Source: Diploscapter coronatus
Lineage: Eukaryota; Nematoda; Chromadorea; Rhabditida; Rhabditidae
Direction: 5' to 3'
Length of the DNA stretch: 64,000 nucleotides
Assembly (NCBI GenBank): GCA_964036155.1
Contig: OZ038423.1
Span: forward strand, 20,661,249-20,725,248
Numbering within the stretch: position 1 is the first letter of the stretch; each line of letters starts with the position of its first letter. The notes below the pieces were generated by a model. The model ran no database searches and was not told the DNA's origin. It saw nothing but the letters and a program-made list of their open reading frames with translations. The position numbers were made by a program, and so were the translations under genes. This document shows positions 12,801 to 27,153 of this stretch, in pieces.

Positions 12801-15800
12801 AGAAAAATGAAGAAGTGACGAGATTTTTAGAGGTAGAAACAGACAAAAGACGAACAGGCTGTGGGGGAAATTGACATTCCAATTAGGAAAATATTCTATG
12901 AAATCAAAGGAGAACTATCAGCCGCTTTTTTACCTCGCTAGAAATTTCTTCTGCTCGATCTTAGCCATAAAATGCTTGGCAGATTTCCTGCTGATTCTGC
13001 TCTGCCTTCGGAATATTCCTTTAGTTGGAATTTGATTGGATAGCATAGGCGAATTGGGGCAGCTCTCCATGGCGAATGAACGAGGATATGTTGCAGGAGT
13101 GTGATCAGGAATCGGGAAATGACTTGGGAAGGGGAGATGAGGAGGAGTAAATTGGTCGGAATGGGGATGGAGAAGGGAAGGAATAGCTGGATGACTGAAT
13201 GGCCGATCAGCAATTAGGCAATTGTCTAGACACTGGATGAACGAATCTCGTGGATCGCAATCCGTTGGGTTGTTAGGGGACTGGGTCTGGCACTAGGCAG
13301 GGAAGAGTTGGGGATGGTCTCAAAACGGCCGGCCCAAGCCACGCCCCTCTCCCACTCTTGTGGCAGAGTGACTCACGAGGGAACAAATGCGCAATGCGCA
13401 GCGAAGTGGCAATTGCCAGGCCACGCCCATTTCAGATTTAGATGCTATGGCAGAAGTCGAGAATGAAGGAAGGAAGATTAGCCCTGCCATGCATTCTGAT
13501 GGACACTGGCATTTCTCTTCGCGTCTTCTCCTCAAAAGCAGCAGAACAGCAGATTTTTATCTCCGCATCTGCAGTCGAATGGCTCCCCCTTCTGGTCATT
13601 GCACTAATCGGACGGAAAAAGCAGAGGAATTGAGGGAATTCTCGAATTCCAAACGGGTAGTGTTTTGATCGTCGGTTTTCCATCCACACGTCAGGTGCCT
13701 AATCAGATAATCGCAAAGCGCTACTGTCAAAATCCGCAGCACAAACAAAGTGCGTGGAAACGATTCAAGGAAAGTGATGAAATGCTTGCGAAAGAATTGC
13801 TCACCATGATATAACGAAACAATTACTGAATTTATGAAGAATGATCGTGATATTTATTGAAATAGACCTATTTTGCATTTGCAATGCTATTTAATTGCAT
13901 CTTGAAATTTCCTTTCACGACAAATTTTATGACTTGAATCTCAAAATGCCACAAGTGTGTATGTGTGTGTGTGAATAGCCTTCGGCAATTGATGTAATTC
14001 ATGACAGAAGGCATTGTTTTATGCTGTTATCAAACGAATTGCATGGTCGTAAATCTGCCAAATAGTTGCTTAAAATGGCCACTTTTACGAGATTTTTAAA
14101 ATTTGACCAAAATAGACTTTCTTGTTATTTTCTAAATTTTTCGAAAATAGCATCTAGGAAACTCCTTCTCGGATTAGTCACCCATTCATTCAGTTAACAG
14201 TAATGATTTGATCTGCGCACGTTCCTTTCCCAACAATGAGACAGCTAAACTGCCCTGTCGCCTGTTGACTTTGTGAAAATAGACTGGGCAAACGAAAAAT
14301 TTGGAGAAATTTCACTTCTGATCCACACAAAACTCTAGATAAGAAACTTTCGGGGATGTGTTTGATAGCAGGAAAAGGGAATAGAACAATAATATTTAAT
14401 ATTTTACATTATTTTTATTCCTTTGTAGTTCTGCAAAACATCAAGTCGAGATGAGCGCTTGAAGAATGATTCTCGGAAATTAGTCACGTGGGAGATGCAT
14501 AATAACGATGATGCAAATGAGAACATAATGAATTGCATAAGATAATGATCAGCTGGGATTTTATGGATGCCCGTGTCTTCTGCGTATTCTTCCATGTTTC
14601 TGAGATTCGGCAATTCGCAAAAATGAATGAAACAAAATGATAAACATTGAAATTACTTATTCACTTCTTGAGAGAATCACAAATTCAAGTTTAGATACAA
14701 GAAAGATGGATCTTGTAATTTGTGAAAAAATAGATTTGACTAATCACGATCTGAATCATACCAACGTTTTTTTCCTTCAATCTTACATTCTTACTAATTT
14801 TTAATTTACATTTCGCCATAACGTAATTTGCAAACTGTGAAATTCATGGAATTAGTAAAGTAAAATGACACAAATATTATGACAAAATTTATCAACAAAA
14901 GTAGATTATTTTTGAAACAGAGAAACGAGCAAAAGTTATATTAGAAATCAAAATGGGGTTTGAGATGGAATAAATGTCACTTTTTATGAACAAACTAAAA
15001 TGAAAAACGCTAGATTTTATGATCAGAAGCTGGAGAACAGCCGATAGAAAGTAAGAGAGCAGGCATGACATAGACTCAACTTTGGTATAACGAACTTTCA
15101 TTCATTACTATATCGAGTGCGCTATAAATATGGATTACAAGTAGAGAGCGCAAACTCTGCCTCTCGCAAAATCGCGATAGAGTACAAAAAGTGGTAGTAT
15201 GGGGGCTCCCAAAATAGGAAGCAAATCATGTTTATACTGCGAAAGCATAAAAGGCATAGTCTAGATCGACGATAAACCTTCTGAAACGGTTCTGTGCCAA
15301 AAATCAGCGCATAGTTTGCCCCTGCAAAAACCTGCAGGCAGCTTGAAGTTTGCGAAAACGTGTTCATTTTGGGATTCGGAAAGTCTCGCTTCTCTTGTAC
15401 AAAATCAGCTCTTGTTTGATTTTTGCGAAATTAGAAATCGCAAACTTCGAAGATGACTCCTTGTTTTTGACAAAGGGCATCTAAATTTGCCTGAAATTTC
15501 CACGGTAGCTAACCATGGAAGTAGCGATTTTAAAAATATAAAGCTTGAGCAACGGCGTTTTGTTCAATTGGAAATATAAACTCTTTAAAGCTGTAATCCA
15601 TATGTATGGTTTACTCAATAACTTAGTGAATCTTAGATCCTCAAATTTTAAAATTATAAATGATATTCACAAGAAATCAATTGTAGCGGAACTCTTCGCA
15701 TTTCATTCATTCATTCCCACCGCGATTTTTGCAAATCAATGGCAGTCGTTGAAAATGGTTATAAAAACTCGAACCTGTATGATTTGAGTCTGAGTGGAGC

Positions 15801-15896
15801 CTCGCACTTCTCGTGCATGGTAGGCTCGACTCCGCCCCCTCCACAGGAGCACATTCCATAGAATATCGAGTCCTTCCACGACCAAATCCAGTCCAT
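6888..15896 (-). CDS. GoLoco-motif G-protein regulator, four exons with very long introns
   Basis: Exons (minus): 15896-15775, 13194-12934, 7770-7677, 6977-6888; all four junctions agree in phase and all have GT..AG ends. The ATG lies 10 nt inside a TTGTTTCAG acceptor, so exon 1 looks trans-spliced. The last exon encodes residues 160-189 with a clear GoLoco motif, DFLSLLEAIQSRRLNDQR, including the diagnostic D-Q-R triad (177-179) that contacts the nucleotide of GDP-bound Galpha-i/o and blocks its exchange. Residues 1-40 contain a Trp-rich start and a CSCGGGG stretch; residues 42-128 are Pro/Ser-rich then basic; RRNS at 128-131 could be a kinase site. Families with this motif in nematodes are AGS-3/LGN-type, GPR-1/2 and Rap1GAP; no TPR or RapGAP domain is visible, so the family is unresolved. 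Unspliced, the last exon would read 32 more residues to a stop; otherwise the gene continues left, perhaps into the exons at 1033-61. Confidence 0.75.
7771..12933. other. 5.2-kb intron of the GoLoco gene
   Basis: Lies between two phase-matched exons (R codon split AG|A). It is rich in purine tracts such as the (GA)n run at 7,960-7,980. No further exon fits: the only exon-like block (10038-10016) would break the reading phase. An 18-bp perfect palindrome at 9413-9430 is listed separately. Confidence 0.6.
9413..9430. repeat. Perfect 18-bp palindrome
   Basis: The sequence AGTGGAAGCGCTTCCACT reads identically on both strands. It sits inside the 5.2-kb intron; just upstream CAGGTTGGCA (from about 9359) and TGGCAACCTG (ending near 9394) could form a second, imperfect 10-bp stem. 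Function unknown; a dimeric DNA-binding site is one option. Confidence 0.6.
13195..15774. other. 2.6-kb intron of the GoLoco gene
   Basis: Separates exons 1 and 2, whose split Ser codon (AG|T) fits exactly. Open frames around 13,320-13,690 on both strands lack splice sites in the required phase. Nothing else recognised. Confidence 0.55.
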
Positions 15897-15915
15897 TTTA
15901 ATTGGCCTGAAACAA
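15897..15915 (-). promoter_or_regulatory. Probable trans-splice acceptor before the GoLoco gene
   Basis: On the minus strand TTGTTTCAG is followed by only ten bases before the ATG. No matching upstream exon is visible over the next 11 kb, which suits a spliced-leader acceptor better than a cis intron. Confidence 0.5.
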
Positions 15916-18900
15916 ACATCATTAGCCTTCGATATTGAATTGTCAATCCGAGATTTCGCGATACACGCAATAAAACGAGAAGACGTGATATGAAAACAAA
16001 ACGAATACTATCCTGCATGATCAGTGTAGGAATCTCATTGACTAAAACCGAGATATTCAAGTAAAGAAAAACATTAAAGTCAATAAGCATTTTTACAGCC
16101 ATTCAGAAAATACAGTAAGCATGAGATGAATGTTTAATATTTGAGATGAAAAAAAATTATATTCGAATCGAGGAAAGAATTAGATTTAGTTCGTTAGAAT
16201 TCATTTATTCATTTTGATAAATTCTCGCATTTCCGAAATAAAGAATTACGCAAGCTCATTTGAAGGGTAACATAATTGATCGAATACCATGGAAAGGAAG
16301 CTATTACATTGAAGCTGGATTGATAGGGAATGAACAAGAACTCAAAAAGATGCTGGAGGAAGAGCGAGTAGATTCGTGAAGTGAACAAGTTTGCAGCCGC
16401 TATTCATTCGCATATCAATGCATTATCAATGCGTGGTCATTTTTATATAGCTTTTTGGAAGCACTTGGTTCTCTATTCTATCTATCGTAAATAATCATAT
16501 TCTACGCATCTAACTCATTTTATGTCAGCGTGAGAAAGATTGAAAATTTATTCAGATTGAGGCCAATTAGGAAAAATTATCGAGGTTGGGGATGAGTTTA
16601 GAGCGAACAATTAAAATGTGAATTGGATAAAAAGTGAAATGGAATGAAATAAAATGAAAATGAAATGGGTTGGAATGCCGTAAAGCTGGCATAAACGGAA
16701 CGAACGATTAGAATCAAATTTGGCGGATAGATGATTGAAATACGAGAAAATGACTTGTCTGGAAGCAGAATCAGAGATAAGCGGGAATGACCACGGACAG
16801 CGAAACAGAAGCAGAAAAAAGGAAAACTGCTGAAAGAAAAACGTGCGTTCGGATGTTCGGATCTGAATCCGAGATGAATGCGAGCGAAAGGAAAAGTGAG
16901 AATTGCGAAGAAAAAGAGAAAGGAAGATGAAAGTCGCATTCGATCGAGAACAAGCATGATCGTTTCATCGTTTCAAGGGCTTTTCTGGATTATCCTATCG
17001 AAAGTGCTTAATAATAAGAAAATAAGCGAAAATATTGTTGAATATAAATATTCCCGAAAAGGAACAATGCTAAAGAAACAATGATTCTGTTCCCATTAAC
17101 GGTGTAAACGTTCAGTGTTCTGGAGAATGACATGAAAAATAAAGGCTAGAAGCATTATGGATTGCCATAAGTGAAGTGATTGATAAAAAATATTCTGCAA
17201 TCGATAAATTGTCGCAAGATAAAAGTAGATAAAGTGGATAGTGGATATTTAGCTGACTGATATAAGAATCAGCGAATCTGACCCAATTTGACCTTCCCAC
17301 TTGATTACTACCTCTTACTTCTCAGAGTTTTTTACTGTCAGACCATCAGATATGCCTTTCTCATATGAATGATGACTATACAGACTCATCCCTCGCTTCA
17401 TCATTACTAATATATGGTAAGATGGTTCTTAGAAGTCATGAGAAGGAAAACATCTGGTTATTCATAAAAGTAGTTGTAAGATTTAGTAAAATTCAGGAGT
17501 ATCGATAATGATAAATTGAAAAAAAATAACGCGAGAAGATCATATTCTATAAACTAGGAATACGTTTTGAACTGATATACATTTGGTTATTAAATCAATC
17601 AATGTAAAATTATCAAAAATGGCGGAATAATAAAATGAAAAAATAAGTGGCAGGCGACAAACACATTTTCTATACAATATGCTCTACAAAAGTGCAGATA
17701 TATCAAAATTATTTGGCAATATGACTTCAAAATATGATAAGTTTAGAGAATATACTGTGCCTAAAAGAGTGCATATGAAGATAGCCAAATTACTAATGCG
17801 TAGATCGATAAATTTGTTTGGATAATGGTGATAAGGGAATGCCTTACAAGTATGACAATATGTACTGTTTGCATGCTTCTTGTCAAACTTGCATGAGCTG
17901 CCAGCCTGACAACCGCGTCTCTGCCCTTCTACCTTATGCCTGTCTTCTGCATTCTGCCAGTTACGTGCACTCAATCTCCACTCCTTGCCTTGCTTTCTCA
18001 CAGCTCGCAGAGAATATTTGCTGTTGGCATTAGAGCTGAAGAACCGACCAGTTGGAAGTTAGAGGCAAGAAACGGAGATGCAGAAACGCAGAGGACAGGC
18101 GGAGATCGTAGCGGAGGAGGGGGTGAGGTGAGAACGAGCTGAGAAACTGATACCGATGAACAGATCACGTCGTGCACAATATCATCTTCTTTAACAACGA
18201 AAAACAACGCCCTTTATCTATGCATTTCCGCTATAGGGCGCCAAAAATCATATGAGCATGTCATTTCTTGATGCTTACGAAACTTCGAAAAGAATTAAAA
18301 ATTAAAATTAGAAAAGTCAGTATCAGAAGAATTACGGTTATCGATTTTTTGCTCACCTCCACTTTCGCGTGCCGTTTGTTAAAAACATGAGTCAGTGCTT
18401 ATGTACAATAAACCTGCGTTTGCAAAATTTACAAGACTCTTTCTGATTGTCTATAAAAAAAAAGTATCTTTTACTGCTGACGATGATAAGATAGTGAATT
18501 ACGGAAGAAGCCAAAACGTATTGCGCGAAATTGTTTCGACCGAACTCAAATAACCTATTAGTAACTGAACCGAATAACGATAAATTAGGTAGCAAATTAT
18601 TGAAACCAATTTTCTCCACGTTTCATTACTAAATCAACGATTTTCGCAGGTACGTTTCGGTTCAGTTGTGGAAGAAAGTGATAATCGTAACTATCCTGCC
18701 AAACAGTCACGAGAACAATACAATAATTTTATTTTCCGTGATTTTTAAACTTCTTTAGCCGCAAAGTTATGACAGTTGTGTATCAAACTGTAACGATTTT
18801 CTATGTACATAGTAAGTAGACAAAGATGATCGATAAATAAAAATACGAGTTTGTAGAGAGAACTGAAGGATAAATAAGAAATACGGAGGAAAAAGATGAA

Positions 18901-21900
18901 AACAAATCTGAAAGGATCGAATTGCGTTACAAAAGGGTCGATATTCAACAATGTTGTAGAGAGAGTAATCGATAGGAAAAAGAACATAATGTAAAATACG
19001 GTAGGTAAAGATTCGAAAATCCACTGAGCTAATGTAAATGTTCTGTGCTTTGAAAAAGGATCTTGTACCGAAGTAACAGGTAGAAGCGGGAAGATTTTGT
19101 GTCAAGAATGTTTGCTAAAATGCATAGGTTAAAATGAGGAAAAACCGAAACTCTGCAAAAACTGAAGGGTGAGAAAAAGGAAGAGGAGAATAAGAAAATA
19201 ACAATTGTGACTCCTCTTCAAGAGGTGAAGGGAGGGAAGGAAGAATCGACAACCTCAGCGGGTCATTATATTCATTCCGTCACTCTGGCGGTCGAGGTCG
19301 AAAAAACTTGCAGTCGATAAATCGAGGATGTGAACATATTGAGGGAAATCGAGATTGGGAAGGGATTTTTTTCTAAAAGAAGCAGCGTATTCACTTGATC
19401 CGACAGATGATCGTAGAAATTCACAAAAAGACTGGATTCCACGCAAAAATGGCTAGAGGCTTCGATTATCGCCCCTAAAAGCTGGAGCGCTTTCACTAAT
19501 CTCGATTACAGATCCAGAGATAGAGACAGGAAGACAAGCGAGAGGGTGGGAGGGAGAAGAAGGGAAAGTGCTGAATGCCACTGAAACTAAAGGGAAATCG
19601 ATCTAATCTACCAGGAATTGCCCATATCATTCTGCATTTTGCATTTCAAAGCGCACGAAATAATGCAGAAAAAGTTGCGAATGAACGTGTAAAGTCGTAA
19701 TGCAATAAGGAGTAGAAAAGTAGAATGGAAGGTGGGAAGGAAGGAGAGAGAGAGAGAAAGAGAGAAGGGGAATCGTACAAATGAAGGACGGATGCCAAAG
19801 AGAGAAAAGTTGTAAAATGACAGAGACAGAAAGAGAGTGACAGAGGAAATAAATGACTGACTGATAAGCGCTACAGAAGATATGAATGGCAGAATGATAC
19901 TGATGAAGTTAGCTAACAATTCAAAAATAAATAAACGAGAAAAGTGCAATTGATCTACCGGAAATGGAAGGACGTGGGACGAAACTGAGCCAAATGTGTT
20001 GTATAGAAGAAAATGGGAAGGAGAAGAATATGGAAAGGTGAGAAAGGAGAAATGAATCATAGAATCTATCTGAGGGGAAAAAGGAACGTGCACTACTGTT
20101 GAAATGCACAGCACTACATACAAAATACAGATACAAGATAGACACGAATGCAGAATGAAGAAGATCATTGTTTACAGCATAGAGACTCTTCGTCTTCTTA
20201 CTGACTGACTGCGATCTGACTGAGTGAGTGAATCTGTAGCTGCTCATCCTTCGAGCCAACACAGACAAACAATCAAAGCAGAGGAGCAGAAGCTGACACA
20301 GAGCAGCCCAGAGATGCGAGAAAATGCGCGCATCATCGGGGGTAAGAGCGAAAAAATGCCTGCAAGAAAACGAACAACAGCAGTCAAACAGTGACAGCCA
20401 TCAAAATCAACAAAACTAATGCGATTAGCCCATTCCAGAAATATGGCCCTTGTTTTTTCTCGATGGCAGCGCTCCGATTGATTCAATTTGATAATGGAAA
20501 GAAAAGTCGATGCTGAAGGCAAAAAGATGGCTGACGACGTCAAAATCAACCTGCAGAATGCGCGCGCGCGACATCGATTTTCACGCGTGATTGGGGCGTA
20601 GTAATTGAATGGCGTAAGGCGATTAGCAACAAAGTCCTCGGTCGATCCCAAGGGCAGGGCAGGACAGGGTCAATGAGATTCGATTCTCTTGCGCTTGTCT
20701 GCGCTTTGCATTCAACATTTACATTCCATGTCATGTCAATCGACAGATTTGCAACCTCTGCTGCATTCTGTATTCATGTAAAGAGACTTATGACCGCCTT
20801 TTCTATTTTGCATTTTTTCCGCTGCGTGATTTGGCAACCACCATCACTCCTTCTGTTATCACAAGCGTGCTACTGATATCGAAAGATGAAAGGAATGCGA
20901 CCATCAATTGTGAATGCAATGCAACAAAAAAGGCGATAGAAAAGAAAGAGACAATGACCGAGAAGTGCCAACACAGACCCATGCAATTCAAAGGCAGAAA
21001 CAGCGAACGAGGAAATTCGAGGGTTTAGAAATATTTTCGAGATTAAAGAAATTATAGACACAAAGCAGCACTTCAATCTGAAATTCGATCTCCCGACTGG
21101 CAGATTCCTATCAAACACAGGAATTTTATCTACATAACTTTTGTTTTTCAAAGAAAAACACGGAGCGTCTAAATGATTGAACGCGTCGCCCGTCGCGTAT
21201 CTACGGAAATATGGCGATCGTATCGGGGCGAGTGCGAGAAGCGAGTAAGGGCAAACATGGTTTCCAAAAATAATCTTTCATTAATTCCCGAGTTTTTTGC
21301 AATTTACAAAAGAAATGTCCTTACACATCATGTGAAAGTTTCGAGGACGGTTTTAGAAAAATCAAATATCTCGAAATACAAATAAAGCAGAAAAGAATAA
21401 AACTTCACACATGTTGTTCATTCAAAATTAGGGGGAACATTTTTGTAAATGGAAATAGCTTTTTTTCAAAATTGGAAATTTTCACGCGAACAAATTTATA
21501 GATGTAAAGAAATTTTGCATCGGTGAATGAGCAATTGTTGAACGGAACAGAGTAGATTGTAAGGAAAGGAAAGTGCATTAACAAACAGCTCATTTGAGAC
21601 GAGAAAAGGGCAGAACGCAAGCAGAACGCCAAATAAGGAAAGAGGCAAAGGCCGGGAGGGGGGCTCCATGCTCACAACCCAATCAGCAACTGCCTACACA
21701 TTAACATGATTCACGATGAAATAAGTCGATTATCCAGCCTTTTTCAAGGAAAATACAACAATAATGGAAAATGTTCCGTGTGAAACCGAAGATTTATTGA
21801 ATAAGCCAAATAGTTGGAAAAATCGCCGAGACGTGAGAAGAAGGCGGCGCCCTAAGGAGACGAAACTTAATGAAAAGAAGCGGGCAGAGAGACAGAAACG

Positions 21901-24900
21901 GAAATCGAACAGAGGGAAAAAGGTGTGAAGTAATCGAGAAACACGAAATGAGGAAATGATAGTGAAATGAAATGAAATGAAATGAAGTGTGGGCTAGAGG
22001 TTGACAAGAGATTGAAATGATTTCAAATTTCGAGATGAGTGGGCTTTGGAAGGCAGGGTATTGGGAGAAGACTGGCACTCTTACAGTCGCCTCATTCGAT
22101 TATGCTTTTCCCCTCAGCATTATGCCTGCTTCTGCCCTAACCACATCCAGGCATTGCCATCCACAAGCAATGCATCAATATGTACATCGAAAAATGCTGA
22201 TGACGATGGCTGCTTGACAGAGAGAAATATTTACAGTCAAATGACAAATTAGAGAGTTCATTTTTGACTAAAGGATCACAGCAGATCGGATAGGAAAAAA
22301 AACTTGTAAATATCAACTCGATTCAGAAATGTTGATTTTAGTGACCTTTGAATAGATAAGATAAGTCTCTTATAGTTTTCAGTTAGTAAAATGAAGATGA
22401 CTAGAAGAGGTATGAAAGAAAAATCGCTCAGATCAAAAATCACTCCCCCCAACTATATACAGAAAAATTGGCTACAGATAATTCGAAAATGTTTTGGAAG
22501 GCATAACTTTATCACATGATGATGACAGTTATTTTAATGTATTTCAAAGAAACGTTTTTCGTTCATTGAGAAAAATGTGAATGAAAGTTTTCTCGAAGAA
22601 AATTTACGGTGTCACTGAATAATCGTAACGCTGCTGCCATCGGAGAAAAAGTTTACGAATCGATAAAAATAAGCAGCGTTGATTGTAATTAATGACTGAA
22701 TGAATGGGGTGGCAGAAAACAGAAGACGACGGGAGAGGCCTCGACTGCTTTGAATGGCAAATGGACAAGTGAAGACAGGACAGAGAAGAGAAGATCAACT
22801 ATTACAGGCAAAAATGGAATGGAAATGCTGCCATCAGCGACTTGTAGAAGGAGGAGAAGAAAGTCTGATGTTGAGTCTGACGCTTTGTTATTTTGCTAAC
22901 TTGCTAACACGTGAAATAGCTTATGAAATGAGGAGAGAAAAAGAAACCGGTTCAAATGCCGAAAGGAAGATGAGATATACAAAGAAGACAGAGAGGCAGA
23001 GGATAGAGGATAAGATCGGATGAAAGGATGAAGCTTATCCTCTCCTTCCTTAGGCTGGCCAGACCATTCGAATGCATCGCGCATTCCTGGCCCTCCCTGG
23101 GCTGTTGGCGGACAAGATCAACCGAAATCGAGATGCAGAAGCAGAAGCGAGAAGCTGATTCACGGAGGAATGCAAGTAAGGGAGGAAACACGACTACTAA
23201 TCGACTATCGAACACTACCTACTCTAGGATTAAGGTCAAGCAAGGGCCGGCACGACTTGGTATCTAAAACTTAATCAGCTCCTAATCATGTAAGGAAGTA
23301 TGAAGTAGTTAAGAGAGTTCTTTTACATGCAATTACCTTCCTCAAAACTTCAGTAATTATTCAAATTAGATCCGGATTAGATTTTAATAACTTTACATAA
23401 CGTCAGAGCTGTGGAAAGTTTGAGTTAGGCGAAAGAAATATGGCGGTGATAGATCGAACAAACCAAGTTATATTATGTTATGGCGCCATTGCAAACAGGG
23501 TAAAAGTTTTTTCTTATAAATTTTTGACTAAAGATAAAAATGCGAAGAAGATATTATGGGCAATTGGTTGCAGAAGCAATCTGACTCAAATTCGCCATAG
23601 TTCTGTATAACAAATATAAATATTATCTTATCCAATACAGCCTGATCAACGCTCACTCTTGATTAGTGGAGACGAATAAAATTATGAATTTCAATGGGAC
23701 TTAAGTATTATTTCTAAACTTTTCTTTTTAAATCGATAAAAATGCCATCTATTTCATGTTCATTTTTAAAATTTTATTAAGTTAAAACTTTGGAACTCTT
23801 AGGAAGAAACTTCGTTAAACAACTAATTTTAAGGGAAAGGTACTCTCAAAGATATTAGTTATGAAATAGTCGTGTGTAAGAGAAAATTCTTGCCAATAGT
23901 AAGCTAGAGATATAAACTAGTTGTAAAATATTTAGGAAATAGTTCGCATATAATTTCTTACGGTCGTCATTCCTAGTTCTGATCTTTAACATGAAAAATA
24001 TTCCTTGTTTTTCTTTTCTAGACGAAGCACATGCTGATGAGATCACTAGAATTAAACTGATCGCGAATTTAATAATGCATGTCTCGGAGTGTACGAATTT
24101 TGGGTTTGAAAATTCTCAAAGTCGAAGTCAAAATAGAAATCGAAGTGTATATTCTCGCATTCCTGGCATGTTTACGATAATCGAATCATTTGAATTGATC
24201 AGCAACGAGTTTTAATTGCAGATATGGAATAAATGTAAAGCTGACGGTTTTAATGGATATCTACAAGTAAGATATTCTCTCTAAACAAATACCTAATGTA
24301 CCTATTTACGAAAAAGTAGCGCAAATTCCTATGAGACTAATTTGTAGGAAGTTCGCGATGAAAGTATTATGAACAGAGCAAAACTACGAATATAGTATTC
24401 ACACACTAGTTCCGTACAAACAAGCAGCACAACACATTCATTCTTAACAGCTTTGTACGGCTTTTGTATGTAAACCTGCGTGTGTACTGTAAATGGGTCA
24501 GTTTGGATGGGAAAAGATTGCACTTTGGAACGAGAGCATAGATAGAAAAGGATGCAGACAAGCAGAGAGTAGAGAGAGGAAACAAGCTGATACAAAATAA
24601 CTGCACGGTTTATTTGAACACGAATTGCTGTTGATGTGAAGATACTCGCTAATGATAAGCTGCTTAGAGTCGAAATGGGCTGAAAAAGGGGAAATGAGGA
24701 CGGACAATCCTGCTTCGAACAAGTTAGAGGAGAATGCGAGCAGAGTCAACTTGAATTCGAATGAACAATCGTCGTTCAGCACTCTCATCTCATAATTGTG
24801 GTCAAATGGAAGATCATCAAATGTACACGAGTTGCTTTCTCTGGTTTGGAGGTTATAGAAAGAAAGAAATTCACTTCGCCTTGCAAACTATTCGGGTCAC

Positions 24901-27153
24901 TTCTATTAGACGAAGAAAAACTATGCTATGTATGGACAGGTAGACTCTATGACAATTATTTCGCCTGTCTGCCTACCTGTCTGTTGCCACTTATAGCTAA
25001 ACCTTGGGAGACCACTCGATTTGACGCTTCATGCCTTACAAATTACGCAATTAGTCGTGAAAATAGTGATTGGCTAGTTTTTCTTGGCAAATTTGAAGGC
25101 ATCTCGCAACGTAATCGAGTGGAAGAATGAGAGATGAGATGGGAGATGAACGATGAAAGATTCGAGGAGCAATCGACAAAAACATGCTGCTGATGAAGAA
25201 ACAACATTACGCCTGCGGACATCTTTACGCAATGCAGACAGGCGCAGAAGCAGAAACAAACAGTCCGTCTGAAACTTGACTGCCTCGCGGCCTGCAGCCC
25301 TGTAGCCTTGTTGACTGCACCTCAACGTCTCTTTCGTCTCGCAGCTCAAGTGGTCATTCGATGCTTTTTCTCATTCCCAAGCAACTACAGAAATACAAAA
25401 TACACATCCTTGCGAGACACAAACGGAAGATACGAAAAGCCCGGAAATTCGATATTGCTGCATGAAAAAGCGAAGGACACTGAATTCGACCAGATTCGAT
25501 ATATCCGGAAGTAAGATCAAGATGTCTTTGGTGACTCGGAAAATCAATTTTCACAAAAGCAAAATATGGCAATAGAATCAGTGGAAGACGAATTATCGTC
25601 TACTTTTAAAGAACGATAAATTCGTCCACAAAATTAGCGATGAATAAAAGTAATAGTGATCATGAGCTACCATTGAACGACTATTTGCAATGTCAATGAA
25701 ATGCTTGTTCCCAGAGATAAATGATGGGTTGCAATGAGCAATTGACAGGGATGAAGATAAAGAGTGATAAGCTGAGCAAAGGAATCGAAAGAGTCAAACA
25801 AAAAACTGGCTATATCAGCTGAAGGAAGGAAGAAGGGAGGAGAAGGACTACGTGAATGAAGAACAGATACAGCATCAAGACATTGTTTGCAGTACTCGGG
25901 CAGGGGCAATGACATCGGAAAAAGAAGGCCAAGTAAGAGCTGAATGAAAAGTTATCCCAATGAAAAAGTAATGTAGTTCTGAACGGCAAGATACTCGATT
26001 GCAATGGTAATAATAGGAGAATAATAAAGCTTTAGATAAATAGCATGAGTGTAAACAAAGAGATATGTAAAAACAAAAAATATTTTGTCCGTCCATTATA
26101 TAAACTTTATACAACTACTAATCACTAAGTTCGAAAATGATGATCAAAATAATAGTAATCGAATTTGATTGTATTGATATAAAAAAAAACATTGGATAGC
26201 ATCATAACACTTTTCCAACTATAGATATTTAACTAGAAAAGTTAGAGGCGAAATTTGACAGACTAGATTTAATGAGAGTTGAAAATCGAACACAATACTC
26301 CCATCACCAGTTATAGCTGGATTATTTACGTAAAAAGAGTTCAATTCTCTTGTGAGAGTAAACGCGATCAGACGAAAAGAGCAGAGGGCGAATCAGGTCG
26401 GCGTCTGACGTGACACCAGCAGACAGTCCACAGCCACAGGCCAGCCCACATGTTCACTTTCCCTCTTTCCATCCCTCTCGTTTATCCATTCCATTTCGCC
26501 TCCACGCAATTCGTAGTTCAATTATAAAAATACAAATGTAAATAAATATTGCGCATCGTAAAATTAAATTCGAATGTTTTATGTGGACAAAGAATATTTA
26601 CTAGCAAGTTTTAGATTTACAGAAAATACGAAGATCAAATGAGTAAAATACGATTCTAAATTTATCCAAAGCAAATTCAGACTTAGCTTGCAATATTAAA
26701 TTTTAGAAAAAAATATCGTGACTTTTCCCTATACAACTGAATGAAATGTCATTTTTTCTTTCAATTTTGATACTTGGTTTGATCTTTCTTGCATTAACTT
26801 GCAAAATTCGATTGTCCAAGGAAATGTATAACCGAAAGATTCTGTGAATAGAGAACCAATTCGTAAAAATAAAAATATAAGGCATATTTCGGTTCGTTCA
26901 ATTCCTTGTTTGTCTATTTTTGTATTGAACCATTTACTTGAACTATTCGCTGTCTCATTGCTGGATTTTGTTTAGTTAGATTCAGTGAATTTGATGATTC
27001 AATATAAATTCTCGAAAAATCTTAGTGAGATCAAGACGGAGCTGATATAGTCCGAGAAGTGAACGATAAGCTCTTCTTTCAATCGAATTATGAAGCTTTG
27101 AAGGTATTAAATGAAGCTTATAAAATTTTGTAATTCAAAACCTGAACCTCTAC
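15916..27153. other. 11-kb region with no recognised gene
   Basis: I read all open frames here; none has splice sites, codon pattern or motifs that convince me. The plus strand shows the same purine bias as the introns to the left, with simple runs such as (GA)n at 19,745-19,770 and repeated GAAAT at 21,963-21,985. It may hold the promoter and outron of the GoLoco gene, or exons too short to see. Confidence 0.5.

Noticed and set aside
13320..13690. Overlapping open frames on both strands in the first GoLoco intron
   Set aside because: No frame has acceptors or donors that match the flanking exon phases, and no recognisable motif.
20244..20651. 135-codon open frame on the minus strand
   Set aside because: No splice signals in phase, no domain, composition like neighbouring non-coding sequence.
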